DNA of 64,000 nt, from assembly GCF_000411295.1 (NCBI RefSeq), contig NZ_KE150421.1:621324-685323 (forward strand). The letters are read 5' to 3'. Positions 9,125 to 18,400 of the stretch are shown here, one piece after another. This stretch comes from Paenisporosarcina sp. HGH0030 (lineage in GTDB: Bacteria; Bacillota; Bacilli; Bacillales_A; Planococcaceae). Position 1 is the first letter of the stretch. Each line of letters opens with the position of its first letter. The notes beneath the pieces are model-generated. The model was not told the origin of the DNA and ran no database searches. It worked only from the letters and a program-made list of their open reading frames with translations. A program made the translations under genes and the position numbers.

Positions 9125-9161
9125 AATGAACAGGCTAAGATAGATTTAGCTAATATTTAGT

Positions 9162-9201
9162 AGGATAGTTAGTCCTTTATGAGGACTAACTATCCTTTTT
9201 T
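9162..9201 (+). terminator. terminator after the SCO1 gene
   Basis: A perfect 15-bp stem AGGATAGTTAGTCCT / AGGACTAACTATCCT with a 5-nt loop and a run of seven T. Confidence 0.92.
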
Positions 9202-9516
9202 TATTGATTGTTTTTGATTTTCTTCTTCAACTAATGCAGCAGGTATCTAAGGAAAAAGAATAACCATAGGTTTTCACGTTATTTTTACCATATACTGTAT
9301 AACTTAACTGAGGAGTAGAACGTGCTGAAGTTAAGAATATGAATGAAACGTAACATCTTTGTTAATCTTAGATGATTCAGCAGGGAAAGAAAAATGAGAA
9401 GTATCTCACTTAACATTCACTAATTTCTTAAAAAAAGTCAGCTGTCTTTTCATACACGTCTGTCACAATAAGGATTGTAAGATCGTTTCACACTACATTT
9501 TAGGAGGAATTCGGTT
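9202..9516. other. gene-free stretch before the PepSY gene
   Basis: No coding or structured element was recognised. It should contain the promoter of the PepSY gene, whose ribosome site (TAGGAGGAATT) lies at its right end. Confidence 0.5.
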
Positions 9517-10419
9517 ATGAGAAAGAAATTGATCATTCCAGCATTGGCTTTAACTTTAGTGGGAGGAGCAGTCGTAGGTACCAGCCATATGATGCCTGCG
9601 TTTGCCAAAGACAATACAAGTAACACCAATCAAGAAGAACATCAAGATAAAGAGAACAGTGCACAATTGCAAAAAAGCGCAAAAATTTCTAGTAAAGAAG
9701 CAGAAGCCATTGCCTTAAAAAAAGTTCCCGGAACAGTGAAAGAGTCTGAGCTGGAAGAAGAGGATGGTGTCCTTATTTATGGATTTGAAGTGCAAACAAC
9801 TTCAGGTGATGTAAAAGATGTCAAAGTAAATGCAAAAAATGGTGACATTTTCAAAGTTGAAAATGATGACAACGATGAAGGCGATGATGAAGGAGATGGT
9901 GAAGAAAATGATGACAACATCAAAGATCTTCAAAAAAGAGCTTCATTATCAAGTAAAGAAGCAGAAGCCATTGCTTTAAAAGAAGTTCCCGGTACAGTAA
10001 AAGATTCTGAACTAGAAGACGAAGATGGCGTCGTTGTGTATGATTTTGAAGTTCAGACAACGTCAGGAGTGAAAGATGTTAAAGTAAATGCTGAAAATGG
10101 TGATATTTTCAAAGTTGAAAATGAAAATAACGATGAAGGCGATGATGAAGAAGACGGAGAAGAAAATGATGACAACATCCAAGATCTTCAAAAGAGCGCT
10201 TCATTATCAAGTAAAGAAGCAGAAGCCATTGCTTTAAAAGAAGTTCCCGGTACAGTAAAAGATTCTGAACTAGAAGACGAAGATGGAGTCGTTGTGTATG
10301 ACGTTGAAGTTAAAAAGTCTGCAGGGATTATCAAGGGTGTCAAAGTAGATGCGTCTTCAGGCAAAATCATTAAAGTTACTGACGATGAAGATAATGATGA
10401 TGAAGTCGAGAATGACTAA
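9517..10419 (+). CDS. secreted protein with three PepSY domains
   Basis: The 300-residue protein has a signal peptide ending near MMPAFAKD and three PepSY domains (about residues 50-122, 137-205 and 224-290), each starting with an SSKEAEAIALK helix. Highly acidic linkers (runs of D, E and N) separate them. Domains two and three are nearly identical in DNA, so one arose by recent internal duplication. PepSY domains often inhibit proteases or act as sensor modules outside the cell. The two-component genes downstream may respond to it, or control it; that link is inference. Confidence 0.85.
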   Translation: MRKKLIIPALALTLVGGAVVGTSHMMPAFAKDNTSNTNQEEHQDKENSAQLQKSAKISSKEAEAIALKKVPGTVKESELEEEDGVLIYGFEVQTTSGDVKDVKVNAKNGDIFKVENDDNDEGDDEGDGEENDDNIKDLQKRASLSSKEAEAIALKEVPGTVKDSELEDEDGVVVYDFEVQTTSGVKDVKVNAENGDIFKVENENNDEGDDEEDGEENDDNIQDLQKSASLSSKEAEAIALKEVPGTVKDSELEDEDGVVVYDVEVKKSAGIIKGVKVDASSGKIIKVTDDEDNDDEVEND

Positions 10420-10446
10420 CATCAAAAATAAATCTATAAATAGTTC

Positions 10447-10485
10447 AAAGGAATAGATGAGCTTATTTCATCTATTCCTTTTTTC
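10447..10485 (+). terminator. terminator after the PepSY gene
   Basis: A perfect 14-bp stem AAAGGAATAGATGA / TCATCTATTCCTTT with a 7-nt loop and T-run. The remaining bases up to 10812 hold no gene that I recognise; short frames there are interrupted. Confidence 0.9.
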
Positions 10486-10812
10486 TTGCCAATTGTTATT
10501 AGTGATTTTAATTTATTCAGGTACGATTTAGAAAAAAGAGGGTCGTTGTGATTAAACAAAAGGATTTACAAAGGAGCACGAAACCGGTTAGTCGCGATGA
10601 ACCACTTAAATTAGCATAAAAAAAGATGATGTTTATGCTTTTAGGAATAAATGGGCAGATGAGACCAAGACCATTTGCAAGTTAATTGGTTATTTAAGCC
10701 TTCAAATGGCGAAGTTAAGTGTTAAGTGAAAATAGATTGATGTCGAACAAAATTGTAAGGCTCACTGTTGTTCGATTACATAGACATTACCTGATTTCTT
10801 GGAGGGTTCATA

Positions 10813-11484
10813 TTGAAGAAAATATTGTTAATTGAAGACGAAGATAGTATCTCAGAATTTTTAGAGTTAGAACTCAAACATGAAGGTTTTGATGTCAAAG
10901 TTGTCGATGATGGGAGAGAAGGCCTGGACGCAGCGATGAATCAAGAGTTTGATTTAATTTTACTCGACCTAATGCTTCCACATTTAAATGGAATTGAAAT
11001 ATGCCGTAGGTTAAGAGTGGTAAAAGATACACCGGTCATTATGTTAACTGCCAGAGATAGCGTTATGGACCGAGTCATGGGTTTAGATGTGGGTGCAGAT
11101 GATTACGTTTCAAAGCCTTTTTCTATTGAAGAACTATTGGCCAGAATGCGTGTGATTTTTCGGAGACAGGAGAAGCATGAAGAAAGCATCGCCAAACATT
11201 TAAAGTTCAAGGAGATTGAAGTCGACACCATCTCTCGGACTGTAAAGAATAGAAGCAAAGAGGTTACATTGACAAAAAGGGAGTATGAACTTCTCTTGAT
11301 GTTTATGCAAAATGTCAATCGAGTTTTAACACGTGAAATCATTTTAGAAAAAATTTGGGGATATGAGACATTTATTGAAACGAATGTGGTTGATGTATAT
11401 GTTAGGTACTTACGTAACAAAATTAGTATCGAAGATGAAAACTACATCCAATCCGTTCGCGGGGTAGGGTATGTGATGAAATAA
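10813..11484 (+). CDS. OmpR/PhoB family response regulator
   Basis: The receiver domain (residues 1-115) has the acidic pocket EDED, the phosphoacceptor Asp in LLDLMLP (near residue 51), the Thr of MLTAR and the Lys of SKPF. The C-terminal winged helix ends with the usual VRGVGYVMK. The start is TTG with GGAGGG upstream. The gene overlaps the following kinase by one base (TAATG), so they are translationally coupled. It resembles ArlR/YkoG-type regulators. Targets are unknown; the PepSY gene just upstream is the best candidate. Confidence 0.9.
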   Translation: MKKILLIEDEDSISEFLELELKHEGFDVKVVDDGREGLDAAMNQEFDLILLDLMLPHLNGIEICRRLRVVKDTPVIMLTARDSVMDRVMGLDVGADDYVSKPFSIEELLARMRVIFRRQEKHEESIAKHLKFKEIEVDTISRTVKNRSKEVTLTKREYELLLMFMQNVNRVLTREIILEKIWGYETFIETNVVDVYVRYLRNKISIEDENYIQSVRGVGYVMK

Positions 11485-12875
11485 TGAAGTTCAAGACGAA
11501 GTTAAAACTCAAATGGAAACTTGTTTTATGGTCGACTCTCTTAATGATGGGTTTATTTCTATCTTATAATTTATTGCAGTACTTCGTGATGAATAGTTGG
11601 ATGGTTCGATACGAAGAGCAATCGATTGAGAGAAAGATGGATGCTACTCAAGAGTATTTCTCGGAGCAAGATAATCAAAACTTATCGATAAGTACGTTTA
11701 AAGAGAGTGAATCTTTTTTAGAATCTATTAATGAAAAATCAGAAACGATACGAATATATGATCGATATGGAAGAAGCGTTGTTGCAGTAAGTCAAGAGGA
11801 GGAATTAATCGTAACCGAAAAAACTGTTCAAAATGAACAGTTTGAATTACAAAAGATTGGTGATGATAGGCTCCTCGTTTTCAGAAAACCACTAGTAGGG
11901 ACGAATTTTGTTGGGACAATCGAAATCGTGAAAAATCTAGAAATTTTTGATGATTTGTTAGAACAATTTGGAATGATGATGTTTTTAACAGGCATTGGCG
12001 CCTTTTTTTTAAGTTTATTAGGTGCGTTATTCCTGTCAAAACAATTTTTAAAACCCATTCAGGATATTTCATATACCTTAACGAGGATAAAGAAATATGG
12101 ATTGGAAGAGAGGGTAATGGTTCATCAAAATCAAGATGAAATTGCCCAACTTGCAGTTCATTTTAATGAGCTAATGGACCAATTAGAAGAGTCTTTCAAT
12201 CAACAGAGACAATTTGTGGAGGATGCTTCTCACGAACTGAGAACACCACTATCTGTATTACAGGGAAACCTTATGATGTTGGAGCGGTGGGGGAAGAACA
12301 ATACTGAAGTTCTCAATAAATCATTAACTTCCTCATTACGAGAAGTTGAAAGAATGAATAAGTTAGTCAAAGAATTGTTAGAACTTTCAAGGCTTGATTC
12401 TGAAACAACGAATGATTCAAACATTACACAAATTGAGCCGAAACTTGTGATTGAAAAAGTAATAAATGATTTTAGACTGACTCATCCTGATGTTGATTTT
12501 AATCTATTCTTAGCAGATAAAGCACCGATTGCGATGACAGAAAGCCATTTAGAACAAGTCGTTACCATATTAATCGATAATGCGATTAAATACTCTGACT
12601 TCAAAAGTAAGCTAGTAATTCACTATCAGTCAAAAGATCTCGAAAATGAGATAATTGTGCAAGATTTTGGAATAGGAATATCTAAAGAAGAAATCCCATT
12701 TGTCACGCACCGATTTTATCGCGTTGAAAAATCACGAAATCGTAAAAAAGGTGGTTACGGGATTGGACTTTCCATTGCTCAAAAAATCATGGATACATAC
12801 ATGGGAAGTATGAGAATAGAAAGTGAGGTAGGAAAAGGAACATCCGTTACACTTACTTTTCCTAATCCAAAATGA
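11484..12875 (+). CDS. sensor histidine kinase (ArlS/YkoH-like)
   Basis: The 463-residue kinase has two membrane helices (about residues 14-34 and 159-181) around a 120-residue extracellular sensor domain, then HAMP, an H-box EDASHELRTPLSVL (His near 250), an N-box DNAIKYS and G-boxes DFGIGIS and GGYGIGLSIA. It partners the response regulator that it overlaps. The ligand is unknown. Confidence 0.9.
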   Translation: MKFKTKLKLKWKLVLWSTLLMMGLFLSYNLLQYFVMNSWMVRYEEQSIERKMDATQEYFSEQDNQNLSISTFKESESFLESINEKSETIRIYDRYGRSVVAVSQEEELIVTEKTVQNEQFELQKIGDDRLLVFRKPLVGTNFVGTIEIVKNLEIFDDLLEQFGMMMFLTGIGAFFLSLLGALFLSKQFLKPIQDISYTLTRIKKYGLEERVMVHQNQDEIAQLAVHFNELMDQLEESFNQQRQFVEDASHELRTPLSVLQGNLMMLERWGKNNTEVLNKSLTSSLREVERMNKLVKELLELSRLDSETTNDSNITQIEPKLVIEKVINDFRLTHPDVDFNLFLADKAPIAMTESHLEQVVTILIDNAIKYSDFKSKLVIHYQSKDLENEIIVQDFGIGISKEEIPFVTHRFYRVEKSRNRKKGGYGIGLSIAQKIMDTYMGSMRIESEVGKGTSVTLTFPNPK

Positions 12876-12983
12876 TTCAAATCGTAATGATTTTATTCCC
12901 GGTAAATACCAAAAAAACTCTTCCATATTGAAGAGTGTAGTAGGACATTTTTTACTATTAGTTCGAAATGGTGTGATTCATGA

Positions 12984-13652
12984 ATGGATAAAAAAATTAA
13001 ACTTTCGATTTTTTTAATCATCGGCTTATTTTCCTTTATCGGTTTTGGGGTAATGGCTATTTTGGTTCATGGTCAAAAAGTGATTAAATTTGATGATATA
13101 GTCATCAACTCAATTCAAGGATTAGAGACCCCTTTTTTGACGACAATCATGAGGTTTTTCACTTTCCTTGGGTCTATTACAGCCATCGTATTGTTGGCGG
13201 TTGTAATTATGTTAATTTTCTATTTTGTGTTTAAACTCAGATCAGAATTACTTTTATTTTTAGGCGTGATTGTAGGCGCGAATATCCTTTTTATCACGTT
13301 AAAACTTATTTTTCATAGAGCACGTCCAGACCTGCATCGACTCATTGAAATTACGGGGTATAGTTTTCCTAGTGGGCATTCCACGAATGCAATAGCTATC
13401 TATGGTATCCTCTCATTTATTCTGTGGCGACATATTCCCATCAAATGGGGACGAACTGTTGTAGTAATTTTAAGCGTTCTGATGATTTTAGCAATTGGTA
13501 TTAGTCGAGTTTATTTAGGCGTTCATTATCCGAGTGATGTGATCGGTGGATATTTTGTTGGAGGTTTTTGGTTAATAATTAGCATTTGGCTATATCAGTT
13601 CTACAAAGAAAGGTTATATGAACGAAAACATAATCTCAAAGTTGATAAATAA
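12984..13652 (+). CDS. PAP2 family membrane phosphatase
   Basis: The 222-residue six-helix membrane protein carries all three parts of the lipid phosphatase signature: KLIFHRARP, SFPSGH and SRVYLGVHYP. Such proteins dephosphorylate undecaprenyl pyrophosphate or phosphatidylglycerophosphate at the outer membrane face. It follows the two-component genes by 108 bp, so it may belong to their regulon. The exact lipid substrate cannot be decided here. Confidence 0.87.
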   Translation: MDKKIKLSIFLIIGLFSFIGFGVMAILVHGQKVIKFDDIVINSIQGLETPFLTTIMRFFTFLGSITAIVLLAVVIMLIFYFVFKLRSELLLFLGVIVGANILFITLKLIFHRARPDLHRLIEITGYSFPSGHSTNAIAIYGILSFILWRHIPIKWGRTVVVILSVLMILAIGISRVYLGVHYPSDVIGGYFVGGFWLIISIWLYQFYKERLYERKHNLKVDK

Positions 13653-13755
13653 GCAATGTCTTTTATCTATATCGTACAGTTTTTCATAGGACTTCACTTT
13701 TCGAAAACTCGGATGCTGCCTTTCTTACAACGCTTAACCTGAAAATCCCCAAACA

Positions 13756-13791
13756 AAAAGACCTTCTCAAAGTGTCCCGAGAAGGTCTTTT
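13756..13791 (+). terminator. terminator after the PAP2 gene
   Basis: A perfect 13-bp stem AAAAGACCTTCTC / GAGAAGGTCTTTT with a 10-nt loop. Confidence 0.85.
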
Positions 13792-13884
13792 GCATTTTTA
13801 ATATAATTCAACCAGTGCAGGATATCCTTTGGAGTGATCAATTGGTAACGCTTTCCTGTGTGTGTGAAAAATTCAGTGATAAAT

Positions 13885-14289
13885 CGTTGCCATGAAGAAA
13901 AAAGACATCAACTGGTCCGAATGGTCGATTCATATCCCGAAAGGAAAACGGCCAGTATCGTCCTCTTCACGAAGGAATGTGAGGAACACTTGAAAGTCTA
14001 TCTTGAACCTCAGTGGGACGACTTGCCATATCTGTTTCTGAATACATCCAATAGCGAGCAGATTTGCAGGCGGACCATTCAAAAGCGGTTTACGCGTTAA
14101 ACCAATAAGCTTGGCATTAAGCTGACCCCACATACGCTCAGACATACGTTCGCAGCACACCTCGCCATCAAAGGGATGCCGCTCGTGTGTATCCAGACCC
14201 TGTTGGGCCATCACGATTTGAAACAGAAGCAATACTACGTAAGGCTCTACGACCATGCCCGGAAAGCCATCTATGACGAATGGATGTAA
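13885..14289 (+). pseudogene. tyrosine recombinase/integrase, C-terminal remnant
   Basis: Only the catalytic half survives, in two frames. The first part reads KKKDINWSEWSIHIPKGK and shifts frame near 13950 into VLFTKECEEHLKVYLEPQW. A TAA at 14098-14100 replaces what should be an aromatic residue (R-stop-TNKLGIKLTPHTLRHTFA). The remaining motifs are intact: HTLRHTF, LLGHHD and the catalytic Tyr in QYYVRLYDHARK. The N-terminal domain and the first catalytic arginine are missing. It lies between housekeeping genes and the first repeat-flanked small gene, so it marks an old integration. Confidence 0.88.
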
Positions 14290-14344
14290 TTTATATAGGG
14301 AATCTTCGCAAAAATTATATTAACGCAAATAACCTACCATTCAT

Positions 14345-14386
14345 AAAATGCCCAAAACCCTTGAATATAAGGGTTTTGGGCATTTT
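14345..14386 (+). terminator. strong hairpin/terminator
   Basis: A perfect 18-bp stem AAAATGCCCAAAACCCTT / AAGGGTTTTGGGCATTTT with a 6-nt loop and trailing T. It follows the integrase remnant. Confidence 0.85.
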
Positions 14387-14461
14387 TGTTTAGGTGTTAA
14401 GGTTAAGAAAAGAGGGATTAACGCAAAAACGACTGAAAATCGAGCAAATTCGAAGGAATAA

Positions 14462-14698
14462 ATGAAGATAAGGGTTGTTTTCTATCGAGTTAAACCTGAA
14501 TATAAGGGTTTTGCAGAAACGGATGAAATATATTTTATGAAATCAGCGAGAGTAATCGGTGAAGCCATTGGGAATTTAAATCAATATATTGGCGACCAGT
14601 TTGTTAAATATAGAGTGAGACATTTAATAATGAATGGAGTCTTTGAAATAGAAGGTATTCCAAAAGCAATGAGGTTTTACAGTGTGAAACTCCGTTAA
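14462..14698 (+). CDS. small hypothetical protein in a repeat-flanked unit
   Basis: The 78-residue soluble protein (MKIRVVFYRVKPEYKGFAET...) has a GAAGGAA ribosome site. It contains no motif that I recognise; it is predicted to be a mixed alpha/beta fold. It is followed at once by an A-type repeat (AAACTAACGGATGCTTTAGT), the same element that closes the small genes at 21-22 and 35-38 kb. It probably belongs to the same class of single-gene units. Confidence 0.55.
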   Translation: MKIRVVFYRVKPEYKGFAETDEIYFMKSARVIGEAIGNLNQYIGDQFVKYRVRHLIMNGVFEIEGIPKAMRFYSVKLR

Positions 14699-14701
14699 TC
14701 T

Positions 14702-14756
14702 TCTTAAACTAACGGATGCTTTAGTCAAGTAGAGCAACGTCTTTTAAGACGTTGCT
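14702..14756 (+). repeat. cassette-type repeat A plus hairpin (junction 1)
   Basis: The A core AAACTAACGGATGCTTTAGT is followed by an 11-bp hairpin AGCAACGTCTT / AAGACGTTGCT in the terminator position. No B element follows; instead a fragment of a subtilase gene begins. Confidence 0.7.
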
Positions 14757-14762
14757 ACATTT

Positions 14763-14957
14763 ACATATAAAAGTACTTCTGATAAACAACCGGTTATAGC
14801 AGGTTCAAACAGTGCAGTGGTTACAGGATTGTTCAAAAATACTTCCTACTATTTAAGAGTAAAAGTAGTAGGCGGCTTGAACGATGGTATATCTAACGTT
14901 GTTACGGTAATAACAGCAGATGATCCATTACTACCTGCTAAAAAGAACAACAATTAA
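14763..14957 (+). pseudogene. remnant of a subtilase C-terminal fibronectin-III domain
   Basis: This open stretch without a start encodes SNSAVVTGLFKNTSYYLRVK and VVGGLNDGISNVVTV, ending in a stop. It matches the fibronectin-III module of the large protease downstream (SNTAVVTGLNENTTYKFRVT, TGGLNAGFSNVATA). It is therefore the tail of a lost paralogous surface protein, cut off at its left by the repeat element. Confidence 0.8.
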
Positions 14958-14988
14958 AACCGCAATAATGAATGTGAAAAGCCGTTCA

Positions 14989-15187
14989 CAGGCAGTCATT
15001 TATGCCGTTCGAAATCAACTTGTTCCGTTTTCTTATTTAAAAATCACTTATAAAAAAATGTCCTGTCCCTTATTATGTCCCTCTTGGTATAGCACTTTTG
15101 TTTTATGCAGATATAGAACCAAAGAACAGCAAAAGATACATCCTATGTTTAATTTTCAGAAAAATATAAATGTGGGATGATAAGGGT
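14989..15187 (+). repeat. 199-bp duplicated leader, copy 1
   Basis: The stretch from CAGGCAGTCATTTATG to GATGATAAGGGT is closely similar over its whole length to 25361-25558. Each copy lies upstream of a subtilase gene, about 300 bp before the first and 40 bp before the second. The frames are not conserved between copies, so I treat it as non-coding or decayed coding sequence. Confidence 0.85.
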
Positions 15188-15488
15188 TAATTGGTTTATA
15201 TTTCTGAATATTTAATGAATAAATGTTGAAAACTCCCAGTTGATACTAGATTAGTTGAAAAATTTTAATAACCTGATGTTGAAAGACAGATCAGTGTATT
15301 AAATGTGAAGTTAAGTCATTGGCACGAAACCTTTACATTTTTACAAATATATTAATTTACTTTTAGTTAGATAGGGGAGAGGAATGAGGAAAAGGAGAAA
15401 CAAAAAAATTATTATTAAAATCATTGTTTCGTTCGTAATTCATTGCACTAAATGTGTAATAAAGAGACAGGGACTTGGAGGAAAGAAA

Positions 15489-18400
15489 ATGGGGAAAAAA
15501 GCAAACAATAAAAGTAAGGTCTTAAAAAGCTTGGCTGTATTTGCTCTATCATCTAGAAACCGTAAGTTCAAGAACATTTTAGTAACAACGACGATGAGTG
15601 CTTTATTACTGTCATCTGTCATTCCGTACAACGTGCTAGCGGCATCATCAACACCAATCGATCCTTTTCATCAGGATTCGAGCGCTCCACAGTTGACGAA
15701 AGAACAGATTGCGGCATTGAATAAGTACAGCATAGGTGGTCCAGAAATTTCGTCTAAGATCAACACATCAAGCGTGGAACCTGTTCGCGTCATTGTTGAA
15801 TTCAAGCAAGCACCGGCAAAAGTAGCTGTCATGCAGGCACAAGTAGCTGGAAACAAGACAACATTAGAAGAAGAAACACAAGACGTAAGCGATTCGCACA
15901 AACAGTTTCGTGCATTTGTGGATGGATTGTCTCAGCACAAAGCTGGCCTAAGTGTTAATGCAGTTACTGCGCAAACTGTAGCTAGTGAAGAAGATGCTGG
16001 AGATTCATCTGCCATCCAAATTACAATAGAATACAAGAACGCGTTAAATGGGGTTGCCATGACGCTTCCAGGAAACATGGTCGAGAGACTATTCGAATCT
16101 GGTCTTGTTAGCCATGTATTCGCAGATGAAATAGTCAAACTTGACCCGATAGAAGTGGAACAAGTGAAACAGCAAAGCGTTGAAGGGTTAAAAGAAAATT
16201 CGATCCCACTTCCGGGAATTGATGCGCTTCATAACGAAGGCATTAAAGGAAACGGCATTAAAGTCGGTGTGTTAGATACAGGAATCGATTACAATCATCC
16301 AGATTTAACGGATGTGTATAAAGGATACCGAAAACAAGAAGGCGTTGATCCAACTAAGATTAACCCGAGTTCGGTTAAAGGATGGGATTTCGTCGATAAC
16401 GATGCAGATCCGATGGAAACAACATATGATGACTGGGTGAATGCAGGTAAGCCAGTCATACAAGGTCGTGAATACCCGACGTCCCACGGTACGCACGTAT
16501 CTGGAACAATCGCAGCACAATCGAAAGCCAATGTCGAATATCCGGCACAAGGGGTTGCCCCTGGCGTTGACTTATTTGTCTACCGCGTACTAGGTCCTTA
16601 TGGTTCTGGTGCTTCAAGCGGGATTGTTGCAGCCATTGACAAGTCCGTTAGTGACGGCATGAAAGTCATTAACCTGTCACTTGGTGCAGCGAGTAACAAT
16701 CCACTATCAGCAGAAGCAATCGCGGTTAACAATGCGACACTCGTTGGTGTTACATGCGTTATTGCAGCAGGAAACTCAGGTAATTATGCATATACACTTG
16801 GCACACCTGGAGCAGCAGCGCTTCCCATCACGGTTGGTGCAAGTGACTTCTCGATGTCGATTCCGACCGCAACTGCAACAGTTGGAAACGAAACGTTCAC
16901 CAACTTTAAATTGCTTGGAAAAGGGTTCAATGACCACGTGGAAACACTTGCGAATAAAACGTATCCAGTTGTGTTTGTTGGCTTAGGTGGCGAGGATGAT
17001 TTCAAAGATGTTGATTTGCAGGGGAAAATAGCATTGATAGAGCGCGGAACGTATGCGCTTAATGAAAAAATTGTGAATGCACAAAAAGCAGGCGCAGTGG
17101 CGGCAATCATGTATAACAATGTCGACGGCGACATCGATAACTATTTAGCAAGTGGTGTTGGTTATATCCCAACATTCCGCATGTCAAAAGCAGACGGCGA
17201 GCGTTTAAAAGCAGCTGCTGAAACGGATTCAATTACGTTTACTGAAATCGGGTCAATAGTAACAGAAGGTAACCATTTGGCCGCTTTCAGTTCAAGAGGA
17301 CCCGTTACGTCCACCTATGACATTAAACCGGACGTTGTGGCTCCTGGGGTATCGGTTTACTCGACGTATCCAGAATTTATCCACAGTCCAGAAGCAGGAA
17401 TTGATTACTCACAAGCATATGCTCGTATTTCGGGTACATCAATGGCTTCTCCGCACGTAGCAGGGATTGCTGCACTGATTTTACAAGCACACCCAGATTA
17501 CAAACCGGCTGATGTCAAAGCAGCGTTGATGAATAGTGCGGACAAACTAAATGGCGACTATTCCGTGTACGAAGTAGGCGCAGGTGAAGTAGATGTAGCA
17601 GAAGCTGTTCATAACGAGATGGCATTCAAGGTACAAGACACCACGATAATAGGTGATGGAAATGGTGGCTTTATAGAGAACGCGTATGAAAAAGGCGCAT
17701 TGACGTTTGGTACGGTTTACAAAAAAGACGATAGCACAAATACAACAAACCGTACGATTGTCTTTGAAAACCGCGGTACCCAAGGGAAAACATTCGACGT
17801 TTCGGCAGAATATAGTAAACCGATTGATACTGTAAGTGCACATGTAAGTGACGCAGTAGCGAACAATGTAACCGTAACGACTTCTTCAGCATCTGTGACG
17901 GTCGCTGCAGGGGAGGCAACAAATGTAACGGCAACGGTTAACATACCTGCGAGCGCAGAGATGGGACAATATGAAGGGTATGTGAACATTGTCAACCATG
18001 ACAATCCAAATGAACACTATCGAATTCCGTTCGCGACTCGCTTCGTTGAAAAAGGAATCGGAGACGTTGAGATCTTGTTGCCAGCAATCTCAACTCTGCA
18101 TTGGAGGCATCCATATACGGCGCCTCAAACTCGCTATATCTATTTCAGATTAAACAGCCCGATGAAAGATTTATGGCCGATTATCTATGATAAAGACGGC
18201 AAAGCACTTGGAGCAAGTTCGGTAAAACCATTTAGTTTAAACGGTGCGCCTCTTGATACGGACCTAAGAGCAGTATTCTCGCCATCGTATTATCCGTTTA
18301 TCGGCGATCCGAAAGATGAAAAAACAGACATCAAGCAGCCAATGGCGAAACTGCCAGAAGGTGAATATACAATCAAAGTTCGTACAACAGATGCAGATGC

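Noticed and set aside
10500-10760. Short interrupted frames before the response regulator (ending GYLSLQMAKLSVK)
   Set aside because: They could be a frameshifted small gene, but no homology was recognised and the ribosome sites are weak.
14920-15180. 86-codon frame through the duplicated leader
   Set aside because: The second copy of the leader (25361-25558) has a stop in the same frame and indels shift it, so coding is not conserved.
15384-15488. Upstream ATG for the SLH protease
   Set aside because: It would add 35 very basic residues ahead of a normal start with a perfect ribosome site at 15489.
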